Origin: a virus
Virus record (IMG/VR): IMGVR_UViG_3300032238_000944
Span: 18,926-82,925 of that record
Length of the DNA stretch: 64,000 nt
Reading direction: 5' to 3' (one strand)
Part shown: piece by piece, positions 14,730-21,590 of the stretch
Layout of the letters: every line of letters starts with the position of its first letter
Position numbering within the stretch: position 1 is the first letter of the stretch
Translations under genes and position numbers: made by a program
Notes under the pieces: generated by a model
The model's input: only the letters and a program-made list of their open reading frames with translations
What the model was told of the DNA's origin: nothing
Databases searched by the model: none

Positions 14730-14903
14730 ATGACACTTGCAAAAACTGGTTCGGCAGACCTTACAACCGAAGAATGGAATGAATTAGTTGCACTTAAAGA
14801 AGCAATTAACTATTCTCCACAAACTGTAAGTCCAGAGAAAATGGAAAAGTTTACTGAGCTTATGGTAAGATCCTTAGAAGGTAAAGGAAATAGGCCAGTT
14901 TAA
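14730..14903 (+). CDS. Small conserved-type protein, 57 aa
   Basis: Start at ATG 14730 (TTG 14721 is the alternative). Helical: LTTEEWNELVALKEAINYSP then EKMEKFTELMVRSLEGKG, ending RPV. I have seen this form in cyanophages without a known function. The stop codon lies inside the box of promoter module 5. Confidence 0.55.
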   Translation: MTLAKTGSADLTTEEWNELVALKEAINYSPQTVSPEKMEKFTELMVRSLEGKGNRPV

Positions 14904-14949
14904 GAAGTGGCACATGGCAGTTCCACCTGCTCCCATTTTGCTGTATATT
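14896..14949 (+). promoter_or_regulatory. Accessory-region promoter module 5
   Basis: Box CAGTTTAAGAAGTGGCACA at 14896; TATATT at 14944-14949 followed by GGCCA; distance 48. Serves the gene at 14973. The box covers the RPV-stop codons of the preceding gene. Confidence 0.7.
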
Positions 14950-14972
14950 GGCCATGTTGAGATAAACACTAC

Positions 14973-15380
14973 ATGGCAACCCGCTCTCGCATTGGTATCG
15001 AACTTCGTGACGGTTCTATTCTGTCTGCCTATCATCATTGGGATGGCTATCCTTCCTGGTTGGGTCGCATTCTGAAGACTCACTACAATAGCAAAGAACT
15101 CGCTGCCGAACTGATTGATGGTGGCGATATGAGTTCTGCATGGACTAATGCAGGTTTCAAAAATGAAACTGTTGCTCAAGGTGCTCTTTATTATTCTTCC
15201 CGTGGTGAAGATTGCCCTCCTCGCCTTGATAAGAACTCAGGTGAGTTCTTGACTAAAGATGCTGAAGAATATGCATATCTTTATACTGAATCTGAAGGTT
15301 GGTTGTGCTATGATACTTGCGATTGGCATGAAACTTATCTTGAAAGTCAAGAAATCCCCTCTGTTGCTCTTGCTGTATGA
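14973..15380 (+). CDS. Conserved phage protein, 135 aa (MATRSRIGIE type)
   Basis: Opens MATRSRIGIELRDGSI and SAYHHWDGYPSWLGRILK, a distinctive signature that recurs in small proteins of phages and bacteria. Later segments are Glu/Tyr-rich (DAEEYAYLYTESEGWLCYDT). Biochemical role not known. First gene of a run of tightly overlapping genes reaching about 17.85 kb, so module 5 may drive a long operon. Confidence 0.6.
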   Translation: MATRSRIGIELRDGSILSAYHHWDGYPSWLGRILKTHYNSKELAAELIDGGDMSSAWTNAGFKNETVAQGALYYSSRGEDCPPRLDKNSGEFLTKDAEEYAYLYTESEGWLCYDTCDWHETYLESQEIPSVALAV

Positions 15381-15538
15381 CTGAAACTTCAATTAAATTG
15401 AATAAAGATGAATTGACTGTGCTTATTAGTTCTCTGAACTATATGTCACAACCAAATGAAGTTTACTTGCAAATGAATTATACAAATGTCAATCGTCTGT
15501 ATAATAAACTATTCTCTTTGTATGAGGGCTTGAAATGA
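15377..15538 (+). CDS. Small protein, 53 aa
   Basis: ATG overlaps the previous TGA (ATGA) and the TGA overlaps the next ATG. Sequence MTETSIKLNKDELTVLISSL then NYMSQPNEVYLQMNY, helical. Function unknown. Confidence 0.5.
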   Translation: MTETSIKLNKDELTVLISSLNYMSQPNEVYLQMNYTNVNRLYNKLFSLYEGLK

Positions 15539-16101
15539 CTTACAACGCAAAAGTAAAACTCTGTTACATCAATGATAGTGATGTAACTCCAAGTAAGTAT
15601 TTTCCTGAACTTGTTGATAGACAAACCATCACTGTAGAAGCACCTGCAAGTGACTTGAATGTTCATCAGTATTTTGAATTATTCAAGGGATTTCTTCGTG
15701 CTGTTGGATTTACTGATTATAACATTATGGATGCTGGATGTCGTCTGGCATTCAATGATAGTAATGATGAAGCACAGATGAAGAAGTTGATGGAAGAATA
15801 TGAACTGCAAGATAGGCAGGGATATGATGCTGACGATATTCTTGCTATGGAGGAAGAAATCCGCCAACTGAAAGAAAAACTTGCAAGGGTTCTTCCAGAG
15901 CAATATGTTGAGGAATATACTGATGAAGATGCTCCAAGAGATGATGGAACATCTTGGAATAAACCTTGGGGAGATTTAGTTCCTGGTTCAGATCAAGCAT
16001 ATAAAGCAGGTTGCAAGTGTCCAATTCTTGATAATCAAAATATGCCTGAAGGTAAAAAATGGGTGAATGGTGATTGTCCTCTTCATGGTAATGTAAAATG
16101 A
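15535..16101 (+). CDS. Hypothetical protein with C-terminal Cys cluster, 188 aa
   Basis: An N-terminal alpha/beta part (residues 1-80) is followed by a coiled coil (DILAMEEEIRQLKEKLARVL) and a C-terminal segment with GCKCPILDN and GDCPLHGNVK, a likely small zinc site. Contains DGTSWNKPWGDLVPGSD. Overlaps both neighbours by 4 nt. Function unknown. Confidence 0.55.
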   Translation: MTYNAKVKLCYINDSDVTPSKYFPELVDRQTITVEAPASDLNVHQYFELFKGFLRAVGFTDYNIMDAGCRLAFNDSNDEAQMKKLMEEYELQDRQGYDADDILAMEEEIRQLKEKLARVLPEQYVEEYTDEDAPRDDGTSWNKPWGDLVPGSDQAYKAGCKCPILDNQNMPEGKKWVNGDCPLHGNVK

Positions 16102-16316
16102 GATTTGAAAACCCAACAAAATGGGAACTTTTTCTTGATGGATTCCACTATATCTGCTCTGCCCTTGAAGCCTATAATGCTGGTGATTACTGGGGAATGA
16201 AAGAGTTTTGGGAAACTATCAATGTTGGATGGTATTATGAATATATCTACCCATATGATGACCCATTTGTTATACACATTCCTTCCCCTGAACGTAAACT
16301 AAGGTTAGCAGAATGA
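16098..16316 (+). CDS. Hypothetical protein, 72 aa
   Basis: Aromatic-rich (FLDGFHYICSALEAYNAGDY, YYEYIYPYDDPF). ATGA overlaps on both sides put it firmly in the operon. Not recognised. Confidence 0.5.
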   Translation: MRFENPTKWELFLDGFHYICSALEAYNAGDYWGMKEFWETINVGWYYEYIYPYDDPFVIHIPSPERKLRLAE

Positions 16317-16525
16317 ACAATCTTGATTATTACAGGGCAGTATTATTTGGTGCTGTAGTTGCTGCATTCTTTCTTTCTATGTTTTATGTCTTCACAAGAG
16401 AAGATAAACCACAAAAACCTCAAAGCAACTTTGAGGTAGTGGATTCATACAAAGGATGTGATGTTGTGCGTTATACTAATCCAAATCTTGCAAACTATCA
16501 ATATTTCTTGGACTGCAGAAAATGA
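16313..16525 (+). CDS. Single-pass membrane protein, 70 aa
   Basis: A transmembrane helix at residues about 8-27 (AVLFGAVVAAFFLSMFYVF) is followed by a Lys/Pro linker and a small C-terminal part (VVDSYKGCDVVRYTNPN, YFLDC) with two Cys that could pair in the periplasm. Function unknown. Confidence 0.55.
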   Translation: MNNLDYYRAVLFGAVVAAFFLSMFYVFTREDKPQKPQSNFEVVDSYKGCDVVRYTNPNLANYQYFLDCRK

Positions 16526-16800
16526 AACTCTTTCAAGTAGCAAAGTTTTATGTAAGAGAGGATTATGGTAAGGAATATTGTCTATCACTCTTCCTTACAG
16601 AAAAATATTCACTCTTACAAGTTGCTTTTGATATTGGTGAGTATGGTTCTTGGATAGAGTTTCCTTATCTACAAATCTCTATGGGTTATGGAAAGTTATT
16701 CTCATTCTTATTCACTTTGGGAAAATTAGGTTTCACTTTTGATATTGCTGGTAGAAATTGGAGAGATAAGCACTTTTATGTTCAAGGAAGTGAAGAATGA
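16522..16800 (+). CDS. Hypothetical protein, 92 aa
   Basis: Hydrophobic and aromatic, beta-strand rich (FYVREDYGKEYCLSLFL, LFSFLFTLGKLGFTFDIAG). No clear membrane helix pattern. Overlaps both neighbours by 4 nt. Confidence 0.5.
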   Translation: MKLFQVAKFYVREDYGKEYCLSLFLTEKYSLLQVAFDIGEYGSWIEFPYLQISMGYGKLFSFLFTLGKLGFTFDIAGRNWRDKHFYVQGSEE

Positions 16801-17075
16801 GTAGATTTCAAGAAAATCTTGATGAACAATTCTTAAAAGAAACGGCAACCAAAGTAGCAAATGTTCTTCATATGCCTTTAGGTGAAATTGAACCGTTAAA
16901 GCTTATAGAATTGTTCTCGTGTCTTTATATTCTTATGGGTGGTGATGAAGAACTTATGATACATTGGTTGAATACTCATAACAATCATCTTGGGTTTAAT
17001 CCTGCTGCAAGATTGACAGATGAACAATCTATGAATAAAATTATAGGATACTTAGAGAGTATGTGTTATCACTGA
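16797..17075 (+). CDS. DUF2384 (MbcA/ParS/Xre antitoxin)-like protein
   Basis: 92 residues. The C-terminal half, LFSCLYILMGGDEELMIHWL then NTHNNHLGFNPAARL, DEQSMNKIIGYLESM, follows the DUF2384 pattern (GDxxxAxxWLxxPNxxLGxxxPxxLL...IxxxLxxI). In MbcA/ParS antitoxins this domain neutralises a RES-domain toxin. No RES toxin gene is seen next to it, so it may act on a host toxin or be a repurposed domain. Confidence 0.6.
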   Translation: MSRFQENLDEQFLKETATKVANVLHMPLGEIEPLKLIELFSCLYILMGGDEELMIHWLNTHNNHLGFNPAARLTDEQSMNKIIGYLESMCYH

Positions 17076-17458
17076 TGACTTATTCTAAACCACTTCTAGG
17101 CACAAACAAAAAGAAAACCAAAATGACTTGGGCAGAGTATATCTTCACACATCTCATTCCTACTTGGTTTCAATCATTCAATGATAACTTTGTGATGTGG
17201 AGAGATCTTGTAACTGGTGATTATGAGAAGTATGTTCTTCTCAAAAATGATGATCCATTTCAAGAATGTTATGATTGGTTTTGGTGCAGTATCAATCTTG
17301 ATGAAACATATTCCAAAGAGTTTCTTGAGTATCTAATGCAAATGGTAGATGATATTGAAACTGGTAAAGAAAAAGTCTATCCGATGGATGAAGTTTTTGA
17401 TAGAGTTAGAAATCTTGTTGGAGATTTGATTGATGATGAAACCTCTAAACCAACTTAA
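17075..17458 (+). CDS. Hypothetical protein, 127 aa
   Basis: ATG 17075 overlaps the previous stop by one base. Helical, Trp/Tyr-rich (MTWAEYIFTHLIPTWFQSF, CYDWFWCSINLDETYSKEF), acidic C-terminus. Not recognised. The following gene begins 26 nt before its stop. Confidence 0.5.
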   Translation: MTYSKPLLGTNKKKTKMTWAEYIFTHLIPTWFQSFNDNFVMWRDLVTGDYEKYVLLKNDDPFQECYDWFWCSINLDETYSKEFLEYLMQMVDDIETGKEKVYPMDEVFDRVRNLVGDLIDDETSKPT

Positions 17459-17654
17459 ATCTGGTGATACTGGTGAGATTGTAAAGATTTCTTGTCCGCA
17501 TACTTTATTGTTTCGTATGAATGCATTAGGTATTCGTACTGGCCAAAAAATAAAAGTATTAAGAACTGGGTGGTTTCGTCCTATACATATTTGTATCTCC
17601 ACAACAGAGATGTTTATTCGCAGAAAAGATGCTAAAAACATTTGGATAGACTAA
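17433..17654 (+). CDS. FeoA-like SH3-fold protein
   Basis: 73 residues from ATG 17433, which has GGAG 9 nt upstream; ATG 17436 is possible. Shows the FeoA pattern: LNQLKSGDTGEIVKIS, MNALGIRTGQKIKVL, then a strand pair and the RRKDAKNIWI ending. In bacteria FeoA accompanies the FeoB ferrous-iron transporter or is fused to iron regulators. In a phage rich in Fe(II) oxygenases an iron link is attractive but unproven. Confidence 0.6.
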   Translation: MMKPLNQLKSGDTGEIVKISCPHTLLFRMNALGIRTGQKIKVLRTGWFRPIHICISTTEMFIRRKDAKNIWID

Positions 17655-17854
17655 TGGCAAACTTCAATGTAGAACAACAAAAAATAATCTATAATGCTGT
17701 TCGTTATTATCAAATCAATCGCGTTACATTAGACAGCAAATTATATAAAGACTGCGATGCAATTCTAAATGAATTATTTCCAACTGTAATACAGCATGTG
17801 CCAGTTGATCAAGAGGCCCCTGCAAACACAACAAAACCTGGAACTACTGTATAG
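17654..17854 (+). CDS. Small protein, 66 aa
   Basis: ATG 17654 overlaps the FeoA-like stop (TAATG). Helical N-terminus (MANFNVEQQKIIYNAVRYYQ) and a Pro/Thr-rich tail. The C-terminal codons hold the box of promoter module 6. Function unknown. Confidence 0.5.
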   Translation: MANFNVEQQKIIYNAVRYYQINRVTLDSKLYKDCDAILNELFPTVIQHVPVDQEAPANTTKPGTTV

Positions 17855-17855
17855 T
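17802..17855 (+). promoter_or_regulatory. Accessory-region promoter module 6 (weaker match)
   Basis: Box CAGTTGATCAAGAGGCCCC at 17802; TATAGT at 17850-17855 followed by GGCTA; distance 48. ATG of the next gene lies 12 nt after the first base of the -10, that is, at the expected transcription start. Confidence 0.5.
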
Positions 17856-17861
17856 GGCTAC

Positions 17862-18032
17862 ATGGACAAACAAACTAAATTGTTATTTGCATTGTCACAA
17901 ATTGAAAATGTTTCTAATTTGATTAAAGACAATGAGTATGAAAGTTATCTCATTCGTCATATTATCTCTGTTCAATCTGAATTACAACGTCAGTTGACAA
18001 ATCTTACACAATCCATTACAATTAAGGAGTAA
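17862..18032 (+). CDS. Small helical protein, 56 aa
   Basis: Starts MDKQTKLLFALSQIENVSNL, ends QLTNLTQSITIKE. ATG is at the predicted start site of module 6 with no ribosome site in front, so a leaderless message is possible. Function unknown. Confidence 0.5.
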   Translation: MDKQTKLLFALSQIENVSNLIKDNEYESYLIRHIISVQSELQRQLTNLTQSITIKE

Positions 18033-18045
18033 TTTACAAACACAA

Positions 18046-18279
18046 ATGAAACAGATTTATCTTGTTGACTACTGGGTTCCTTTTCCTTCCTCTGAATATG
18101 GTGGAATCATCAATGTCATTGCAGAAAATGATAATGAATGTCACGATCTGTTGGTAAACTATGGTGGTTTTGATGACATCTACAATGATCGCATCATGAC
18201 AAATGTAGCAAAAGCATCACGGTTTGAACTTGTTAATCAAGAAGAAGAATCTCGTATCGTTGACGCATTTTTGACCTAA
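18046..18279 (+). CDS. Hypothetical protein, 77 aa
   Basis: MKQIYLVDYWVPFPSSEYGG then IINVIAENDNECHDLLVNYG; compact alpha/beta, acidic. Its stop overlaps the next ATG. Not recognised. Confidence 0.5.
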   Translation: MKQIYLVDYWVPFPSSEYGGIINVIAENDNECHDLLVNYGGFDDIYNDRIMTNVAKASRFELVNQEEESRIVDAFLT

Positions 18280-18560
18280 TGGATTTTGAGTTTCCTCATA
18301 CTGCACCACAAGGATGTTACTATGAAATTGAACAATTCAAACGTAATGTTCTTTCTATTTGGTTGTGTAATAACCGCGAGTTTGATTACAATCTTGGTAA
18401 ACCAACAAAAACAATCTGGGGATTCTACAATTCAAAGAAACGTGAGTATTATGCACCAATCAATTCAAAAACAGTTGGTAAAGCAGTAGAAATCAATCAT
18501 ACTCGTAACTTTACGGCTATGCAAATCAAACAAACAGTTTTGGAACAATGCTTTTCGTAG
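18279..18560 (+). CDS. Hypothetical protein, 93 aa
   Basis: Contains TIWGFYNSKKREYYAPINSK and a C-terminal helix. Overlaps the next small gene by 13 nt. No family recognised. Confidence 0.5.
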   Translation: MDFEFPHTAPQGCYYEIEQFKRNVLSIWLCNNREFDYNLGKPTKTIWGFYNSKKREYYAPINSKTVGKAVEINHTRNFTAMQIKQTVLEQCFS

Positions 18561-18724
18561 AAGGAACATCTGTATCATATAAAGATATTATTGGTGTTGT
18601 TTCGTTTTGTAGTAAAGGGTACGTTTCAATTTTAATCAAGAAAGGAAATCATCCTTCACAAGATGTAAATGTTGTGGTATATCAAAGTGATTTCAAAAAC
18701 ATTCATTTGCTTGACGAAAAATGA
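18548..18724 (+). CDS. Small beta-rich protein, 58 aa
   Basis: ATG 18548 to TGA 18724, overlapping the oxygenase ATG at 18721 (ATGA). Sequence MLFVEGTSVSYKDIIGVVSF then CSKGYVSILIKKGN, NVVVYQSDFKNIHLL; SH3-like strand pattern. Function unknown. Confidence 0.5.
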   Translation: MLFVEGTSVSYKDIIGVVSFCSKGYVSILIKKGNHPSQDVNVVVYQSDFKNIHLLDEK

Positions 18725-19308
18725 ATATAATCAACTATACACTATTTCCAACGATTGTCACTGAAGTTGAATGTGATCTATTCAAATACATTCAAGGTGA
18801 TTTAATTCGTTGGATTTATAACTACAAATCTAAAACTGAAAGTGTAGTGTATAGTAATCGTGGAGGGTGGCAATCTCCAAACGATTTTCACAATGATCCT
18901 TCGTTTTCTGAGTTTAGAAATTATATTGTAACAAATGCAAATCATGCACTTTGTTATTATAATTGCCAATTTAGTTTAGACAACATGTGGATCAATATAA
19001 ACAAAAAAGGTGATTATAACATTTGCCATGATCATCCTGCATCCACAATGTCAGGTGTAATCTGGATTAAAACACCAGAAAATTGTGGTAAATTGAGTTT
19101 TCGTTCACCTCACGAATATGTTGAACATTCTTTATTAAAATGTGCTGATGAAGATGTAAAAAAAGAAAGAAATTATCGTGATACATTTGATTTTATGCCA
19201 AAAGAAGGAACTATGATATTATTTGCATCACATTTAATGCATTGGGTAGAGATGAATGAATCTGATGAGGATAGAATCTCAATTGCATTTAATTTGAATA
19301 TTGTATGA
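18721..19308 (+). CDS. 2OG-Fe(II) oxygenase-like protein (TIGR02466 type)
   Basis: 195 residues. Begins NIINYTLFPTIVTEVECDLF, then WININKKGDYNICHDHPAST with H103 and H105 and the MSGVIWIKTP strand characteristic of this family, followed by SFRSPH, MPKEGTMILFASHLMHWVE (H174) and DRISIAFNLNI. Paralogue-like to the gene at 11469. Expected Fe(II)/2OG hydroxylase with unknown substrate. Confidence 0.7.
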   Translation: MNIINYTLFPTIVTEVECDLFKYIQGDLIRWIYNYKSKTESVVYSNRGGWQSPNDFHNDPSFSEFRNYIVTNANHALCYYNCQFSLDNMWININKKGDYNICHDHPASTMSGVIWIKTPENCGKLSFRSPHEYVEHSLLKCADEDVKKERNYRDTFDFMPKEGTMILFASHLMHWVEMNESDEDRISIAFNLNIV

Positions 19309-19544
19309 AACAACGTAAAAACTTGTGGAGATTGTGGGCAAAATCATTAGGTGAAAAAGCATCTAAATGTGATCGTGAGAGTGACACAATCGCTTTCATT
19401 CGTTCTTTCATCTTTATCACATATCTTATCACCAACTGTTTTATCATTTATGGTGTAGTTCGTACTCATATATTTCCAAAAACACAAAATCCAATTAAAT
19501 GTATTGTCATTAATAAATATGAATACGCTAAGAAAGTTCTATGA
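19305..19544 (+). CDS. Small membrane protein, 79 aa
   Basis: Basic N-terminus (MKQRKNLWRLWAKSLGEKAS) and one transmembrane helix near residues 31-52 (FIRSFIFITYLITNCFIIYG). ATGA overlaps on both sides. The AATAAATA late motif at 19512 lies in its last codons. Function unknown. Confidence 0.5.
   Translation: MKQRKNLWRLWAKSLGEKASKCDRESDTIAFIRSFIFITYLITNCFIIYGVVRTHIFPKTQNPIKCIVINKYEYAKKVL
19512..19519 (+). promoter_or_regulatory. T4-type late promoter motif AATAAATA
   Basis: Lies 21 nt before ATG 19541, within the end of the preceding gene; an isolated late motif inside the early region. Confidence 0.55.
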
Positions 19545-19744
19545 AATCCTTCCATCAATTTTTTGAAGATTTGGGTGAAAGAAGGCAACAACTTGCTCAA
19601 AGACAAAGAGATAAAGTTGTTGCATTCAAAGATAGAGCAAAAGCAAACATACAAAAACAAGCAGCAACTCATGCGGCTATTAAAAAACGTTATGATGCTA
19701 TGCAACAAGAAAGAGCAGAAAGAATGGCAAACAAATCTAGATAA
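19541..19744 (+). CDS. Putative head-internal protein with capsid-targeting-like N-terminus
   Basis: 67 residues, strongly charged and helical. N-terminus MKSFHQFFEDLGE resembles the T4 capsid targeting sequence (MKTYQEFIxE) that directs internal proteins into the prohead and is cut by gp21. The rest is Arg/Lys/Gln/Ala-rich, compatible with DNA association. A late motif precedes it. The role is inference from the N-terminus, composition and promoter. Confidence 0.5.
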   Translation: MKSFHQFFEDLGERRQQLAQRQRDKVVAFKDRAKANIQKQAATHAAIKKRYDAMQQERAERMANKSR

Positions 19745-19746
19745 AT
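19739..19746 (+). promoter_or_regulatory. Late-promoter-like motif GATAAATA overlapping a stop codon
   Basis: Contains the TAA of the putative internal protein gene. No gene start nearby except the downstream endonuclease; weaker candidate than 19809. Confidence 0.35.
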
Positions 19747-19780
19747 AATGGTGCTTATGTGTTTGGCGACTTATAAGCAG

Positions 19781-19804
19781 AAAGGGGGCAGAAATGCTCC
19801 TTTT
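19781..19804 (+). terminator. Probable intrinsic terminator or leader hairpin
   Basis: AAAGGGGGCA at 19781-19790 pairs with TGCTCCTTT at 19795-19803 (one bulge, one wobble) around a GAAA loop, followed by T residues. A second inverted pair GCTTAT/ATAAGC lies at 19753-19778. It separates the internal protein gene from the endonuclease gene. Confidence 0.5.
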
Positions 19805-19808
19805 CTTG

Positions 19809-19816
19809 TATAAATA
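19809..19816 (+). promoter_or_regulatory. Exact T4 late promoter motif TATAAATA
   Basis: Perfect match to the T4 late -10, 23 nt before the GIY-YIG gene start. T4 homing endonuclease genes are likewise often late-promoted. Confidence 0.7.
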
Positions 19817-19839
19817 CTAATGCCAAACATATAAAGCAG

Positions 19840-20466
19840 ATGGAATACTACACTTACGCTTATTTGCGTGAAAATAGAACACCTTACTACATTGGTAAAG
19901 GTAAAGGTAATAGAGTTTACCAAAAAAATAGAAAATCAATAAACCCACCAAAAGATAAATCTAGAATAATATTTCTAAAACGAAATTTAACTGAAAAGGA
20001 AGCATTTAAACATGAAGTTTATATGATTTCTGTGTTTGGTAGAAAAGATTTGGGTACAGGTATTCTTTATAATCTTACAAATGGTGGAGAGGGAACTTCT
20101 GGAGCAAATAATTCGGGAAAAAGAAACGGTTTCTATCAAAAATCTCATACGGAAGAAACAAAACTAAAAATATCTAAAGCAAAAATTGGAACCAAGTTTC
20201 CTGAAGAATTAAAACCATTAGTATCCAAGAGAACTAAAAAAATGTGGGAAGATGGTGGTGTGTTTTCTACACCAAAGTTTAGACAAAAACTATCACAATC
20301 TTTATGCAAAAAGCAATATCAACTTACTAATGAAGAAGGGGAGGTATATTATACTAATAACATAGTGCTATTTTCCAAAGAACACAATTTAGATTACAGT
20401 TCAATGTACAAAGTTGTTAAAGGAAAACTAAAGTATTATAAAGGATGGGTAGGAAAAATCATATGA
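19840..20466 (+). CDS. GIY-YIG homing endonuclease (free-standing)
   Basis: 208 residues. N-terminal GIY-YIG nuclease domain: YYTYAYLRENRTPYYIGKGK, GNRVYQKN, then EAFKHEVYMISVFGR (catalytic Glu region) and LYNLTNGGEG. Middle part has SGKRNGFYQKSHTEETKLKI, a NUMOD-type DNA-binding repeat (SEEHKKK-like), and the C-terminus (FSKEHNLDYSSMYKVVKGKL) fits a helix-turn-helix NUMOD1-like module. Seg-family layout. Inserted between two genes with similar MKxFxQFxE starts, with its own late promoter. No intron is evident. Confidence 0.85.
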   Translation: MEYYTYAYLRENRTPYYIGKGKGNRVYQKNRKSINPPKDKSRIIFLKRNLTEKEAFKHEVYMISVFGRKDLGTGILYNLTNGGEGTSGANNSGKRNGFYQKSHTEETKLKISKAKIGTKFPEELKPLVSKRTKKMWEDGGVFSTPKFRQKLSQSLCKKQYQLTNEEGEVYYTNNIVLFSKEHNLDYSSMYKVVKGKLKYYKGWVGKII

Positions 20467-20473
20467 CTGGAAC

Positions 20474-20481
20474 GATAAATA
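20474..20481 (+). promoter_or_regulatory. Late-promoter-like motif GATAAATA
   Basis: 17 nt before ATG 20499. Same motif class as at 19512 in front of the sister gene. Confidence 0.5.
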
Positions 20482-20498
20482 TATAAAAAACGAAATAA

Positions 20499-20717
20499 AT
20501 GAAAACGTTTCAACAATTTCAAGAACAGTTGGAAAGAGGTAGATTAACTCCAGCAACACCTGCACAAACACAACAACAACGTGTTTCAAGTGTAAAGAGA
20601 GCAAGCATGATTGCTACAAAGATGCGTGGTCGTGCATCAGATGAATTAGATTCTCATCAATCCAACATGAGAACACTACTCAAAAAGTCTGGAGAAGATA
20701 TTAAAGGGGCCCACTAA
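20499..20717 (+). CDS. Putative head-internal protein with capsid-targeting-like N-terminus
   Basis: 72 residues. N-terminus MKTFQQFQEQLE is close to the T4 capsid targeting sequence. The remainder is basic, Gln/Thr/Ser-rich and helical (SVKRASMIATKMRGRASDEL). Sister of the gene at 19541, separated from it by the GIY-YIG gene. Late motif upstream. An injected or head-packaged role is inferred. Confidence 0.5.
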   Translation: MKTFQQFQEQLERGRLTPATPAQTQQQRVSSVKRASMIATKMRGRASDELDSHQSNMRTLLKKSGEDIKGAH

Positions 20718-20763
20718 TCAGGCTGTCCACTATTCTCCCCAAATGCCCTCAGAACCTGTATAT
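20712..20763 (+). promoter_or_regulatory. Accessory-region promoter module 7
   Basis: Box CACTAATCAGGCTGTCCAC at 20712; TATATT at 20758-20763 followed by GGCCA; distance 46. The -10 is framed by a perfect 10-bp inverted repeat, CCCTCAGAAC at 20745-20754 and GTTCTGAGGG at 20771-20780. Confidence 0.7.
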
Positions 20764-20787
20764 TGGCCATGTTCTGAGGGATTTCTA

Positions 20788-20922
20788 ATGTTTGAAGAAC
20801 TTTGGTCTGAGATTGCTGATGCTCCTGGCGAGATCTATGATCTACCCGAGATGCGTGAGTTTGATGACAACTACGATGATAAATCGTTCGCTACACTACT
20901 TGAAACTTCCTACGATTTCTGA
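20788..20922 (+). CDS. Small acidic protein, 44 aa
   Basis: ATG 20788 to TGA 20922: MFEELWSEIADAPGEIYDLP then EMREFDDNYDDKSF. Very acidic, 30 nt after the -10 of module 7. DNA-mimic-like composition, but too short to claim. Its stop overlaps the next ATG. Confidence 0.5.
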   Translation: MFEELWSEIADAPGEIYDLPEMREFDDNYDDKSFATLLETSYDF

Positions 20923-21047
20923 TGCCTGACACCTATTCGTTCTCTGGTGATGCTGTAACATTCCTGGGCCTGGTTGGAGTTATCTCCACGGCAATTATTA
21001 TGGTTACAGTGTATAAACGTTACTGGAACTCTCCCTACCGCAAATAA
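20922..21047 (+). CDS. Small membrane protein, 41 aa
   Basis: MPDTYSFSGDAVTFLGLVGV then ISTAIIMVTVYKRYW: one transmembrane helix with a short basic tail. TGATG overlap with the acidic protein gene. Function unknown. Confidence 0.5.
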   Translation: MPDTYSFSGDAVTFLGLVGVISTAIIMVTVYKRYWNSPYRK

Positions 21048-21049
21048 TC

Positions 21050-21358
21050 ATGGCAACTTGGCAAGCAGATGTATTCGTAAACTCACAAGTTGGGCGAATC
21101 AAAACTGAAGTAGAGGCAGCATCATTTGCTGGTGCCAAACAACAAATCTATGCAAAGCATGGTGATGTTCAGCAAATCACTAATTTACAACAAGTAAGGT
21201 CATCTTCGTTATCTTCGAGTTCTAGCAGCTCAGATAGTGGTGGCGGAGCAATCTTGTTACTCGGATTCATTGTCATTGCGTTAATTATGAACTATTGGTA
21301 TTATATTGTACCAGCAGCTATTATAATTGGTTTGCTTTGGTGGTTTGCAAATAAATGA
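21050..21358 (+). CDS. Membrane protein with soluble N-domain, 102 aa
   Basis: Residues 1-45 look like a small soluble domain (WQADVFVNSQVGRIKTEVEA, GAKQQIYAKHGDVQQI), then a Ser-rich linker (nine consecutive-rich Ser region) and two hydrophobic helices ending in the C-terminus. Build recalls small phage membrane proteins with an N-terminal domain facing the cytoplasm. Function unknown. Confidence 0.5.
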   Translation: MATWQADVFVNSQVGRIKTEVEAASFAGAKQQIYAKHGDVQQITNLQQVRSSSLSSSSSSSDSGGGAILLLGFIVIALIMNYWYYIVPAAIIIGLLWWFANK

Positions 21359-21537
21359 CAATGAATGTAACCGAACATAACATCAGTGATTGGGAGTTGA
21401 GTAATAGTGAAATTGAAGAGATCATTCGTCTCACTAAACTTGAGATGAAAAAGTATCCTGAAGATAAAGAAACTCAAATGTTCTATGGTATGATAGTTGG
21501 AAAGCTTATGATCATGAAGAATAATGAGGACACTTGA
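21355..21537 (+). CDS. Small helical protein, 60 aa
   Basis: ATGA overlap with the previous gene; a second ATG at 21361. Contains ISDWELSNSEIEEIIRLTKL. Its 3' end holds the box of promoter module 8. Function unknown. Confidence 0.45.
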   Translation: MTMNVTEHNISDWELSNSEIEEIIRLTKLEMKKYPEDKETQMFYGMIVGKLMIMKNNEDT

Positions 21538-21584
21538 AGAACTGTCACAAGGGCCCTTGCAAGAGGGTCTTTTTGCTGTATGAT
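21531..21584 (+). promoter_or_regulatory. Accessory-region promoter module 8
   Basis: Box CACTTGAAGAACTGTCACA at 21531; TATGAT at 21579-21584 followed by GGCCA; distance 48. ATG 21591 is 12 nt after the first base of the -10. Confidence 0.7.
21551..21574 (+). terminator. Intrinsic terminator
   Basis: GGCCCT at 21552-21557 pairs with AGGGTC at 21564-21569 (one G-T), 6-nt loop, then TTTTT. Lies between box and -10 of module 8. Confidence 0.7.
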
Positions 21585-21590
21585 GGCCAC

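Noticed and set aside
19840-20466. The GIY-YIG gene as an intron-encoded endonuclease
   Set aside because: Flanking ORFs are each complete with their own starts and stops, and no split gene or intron fold is apparent, so it is called free-standing.
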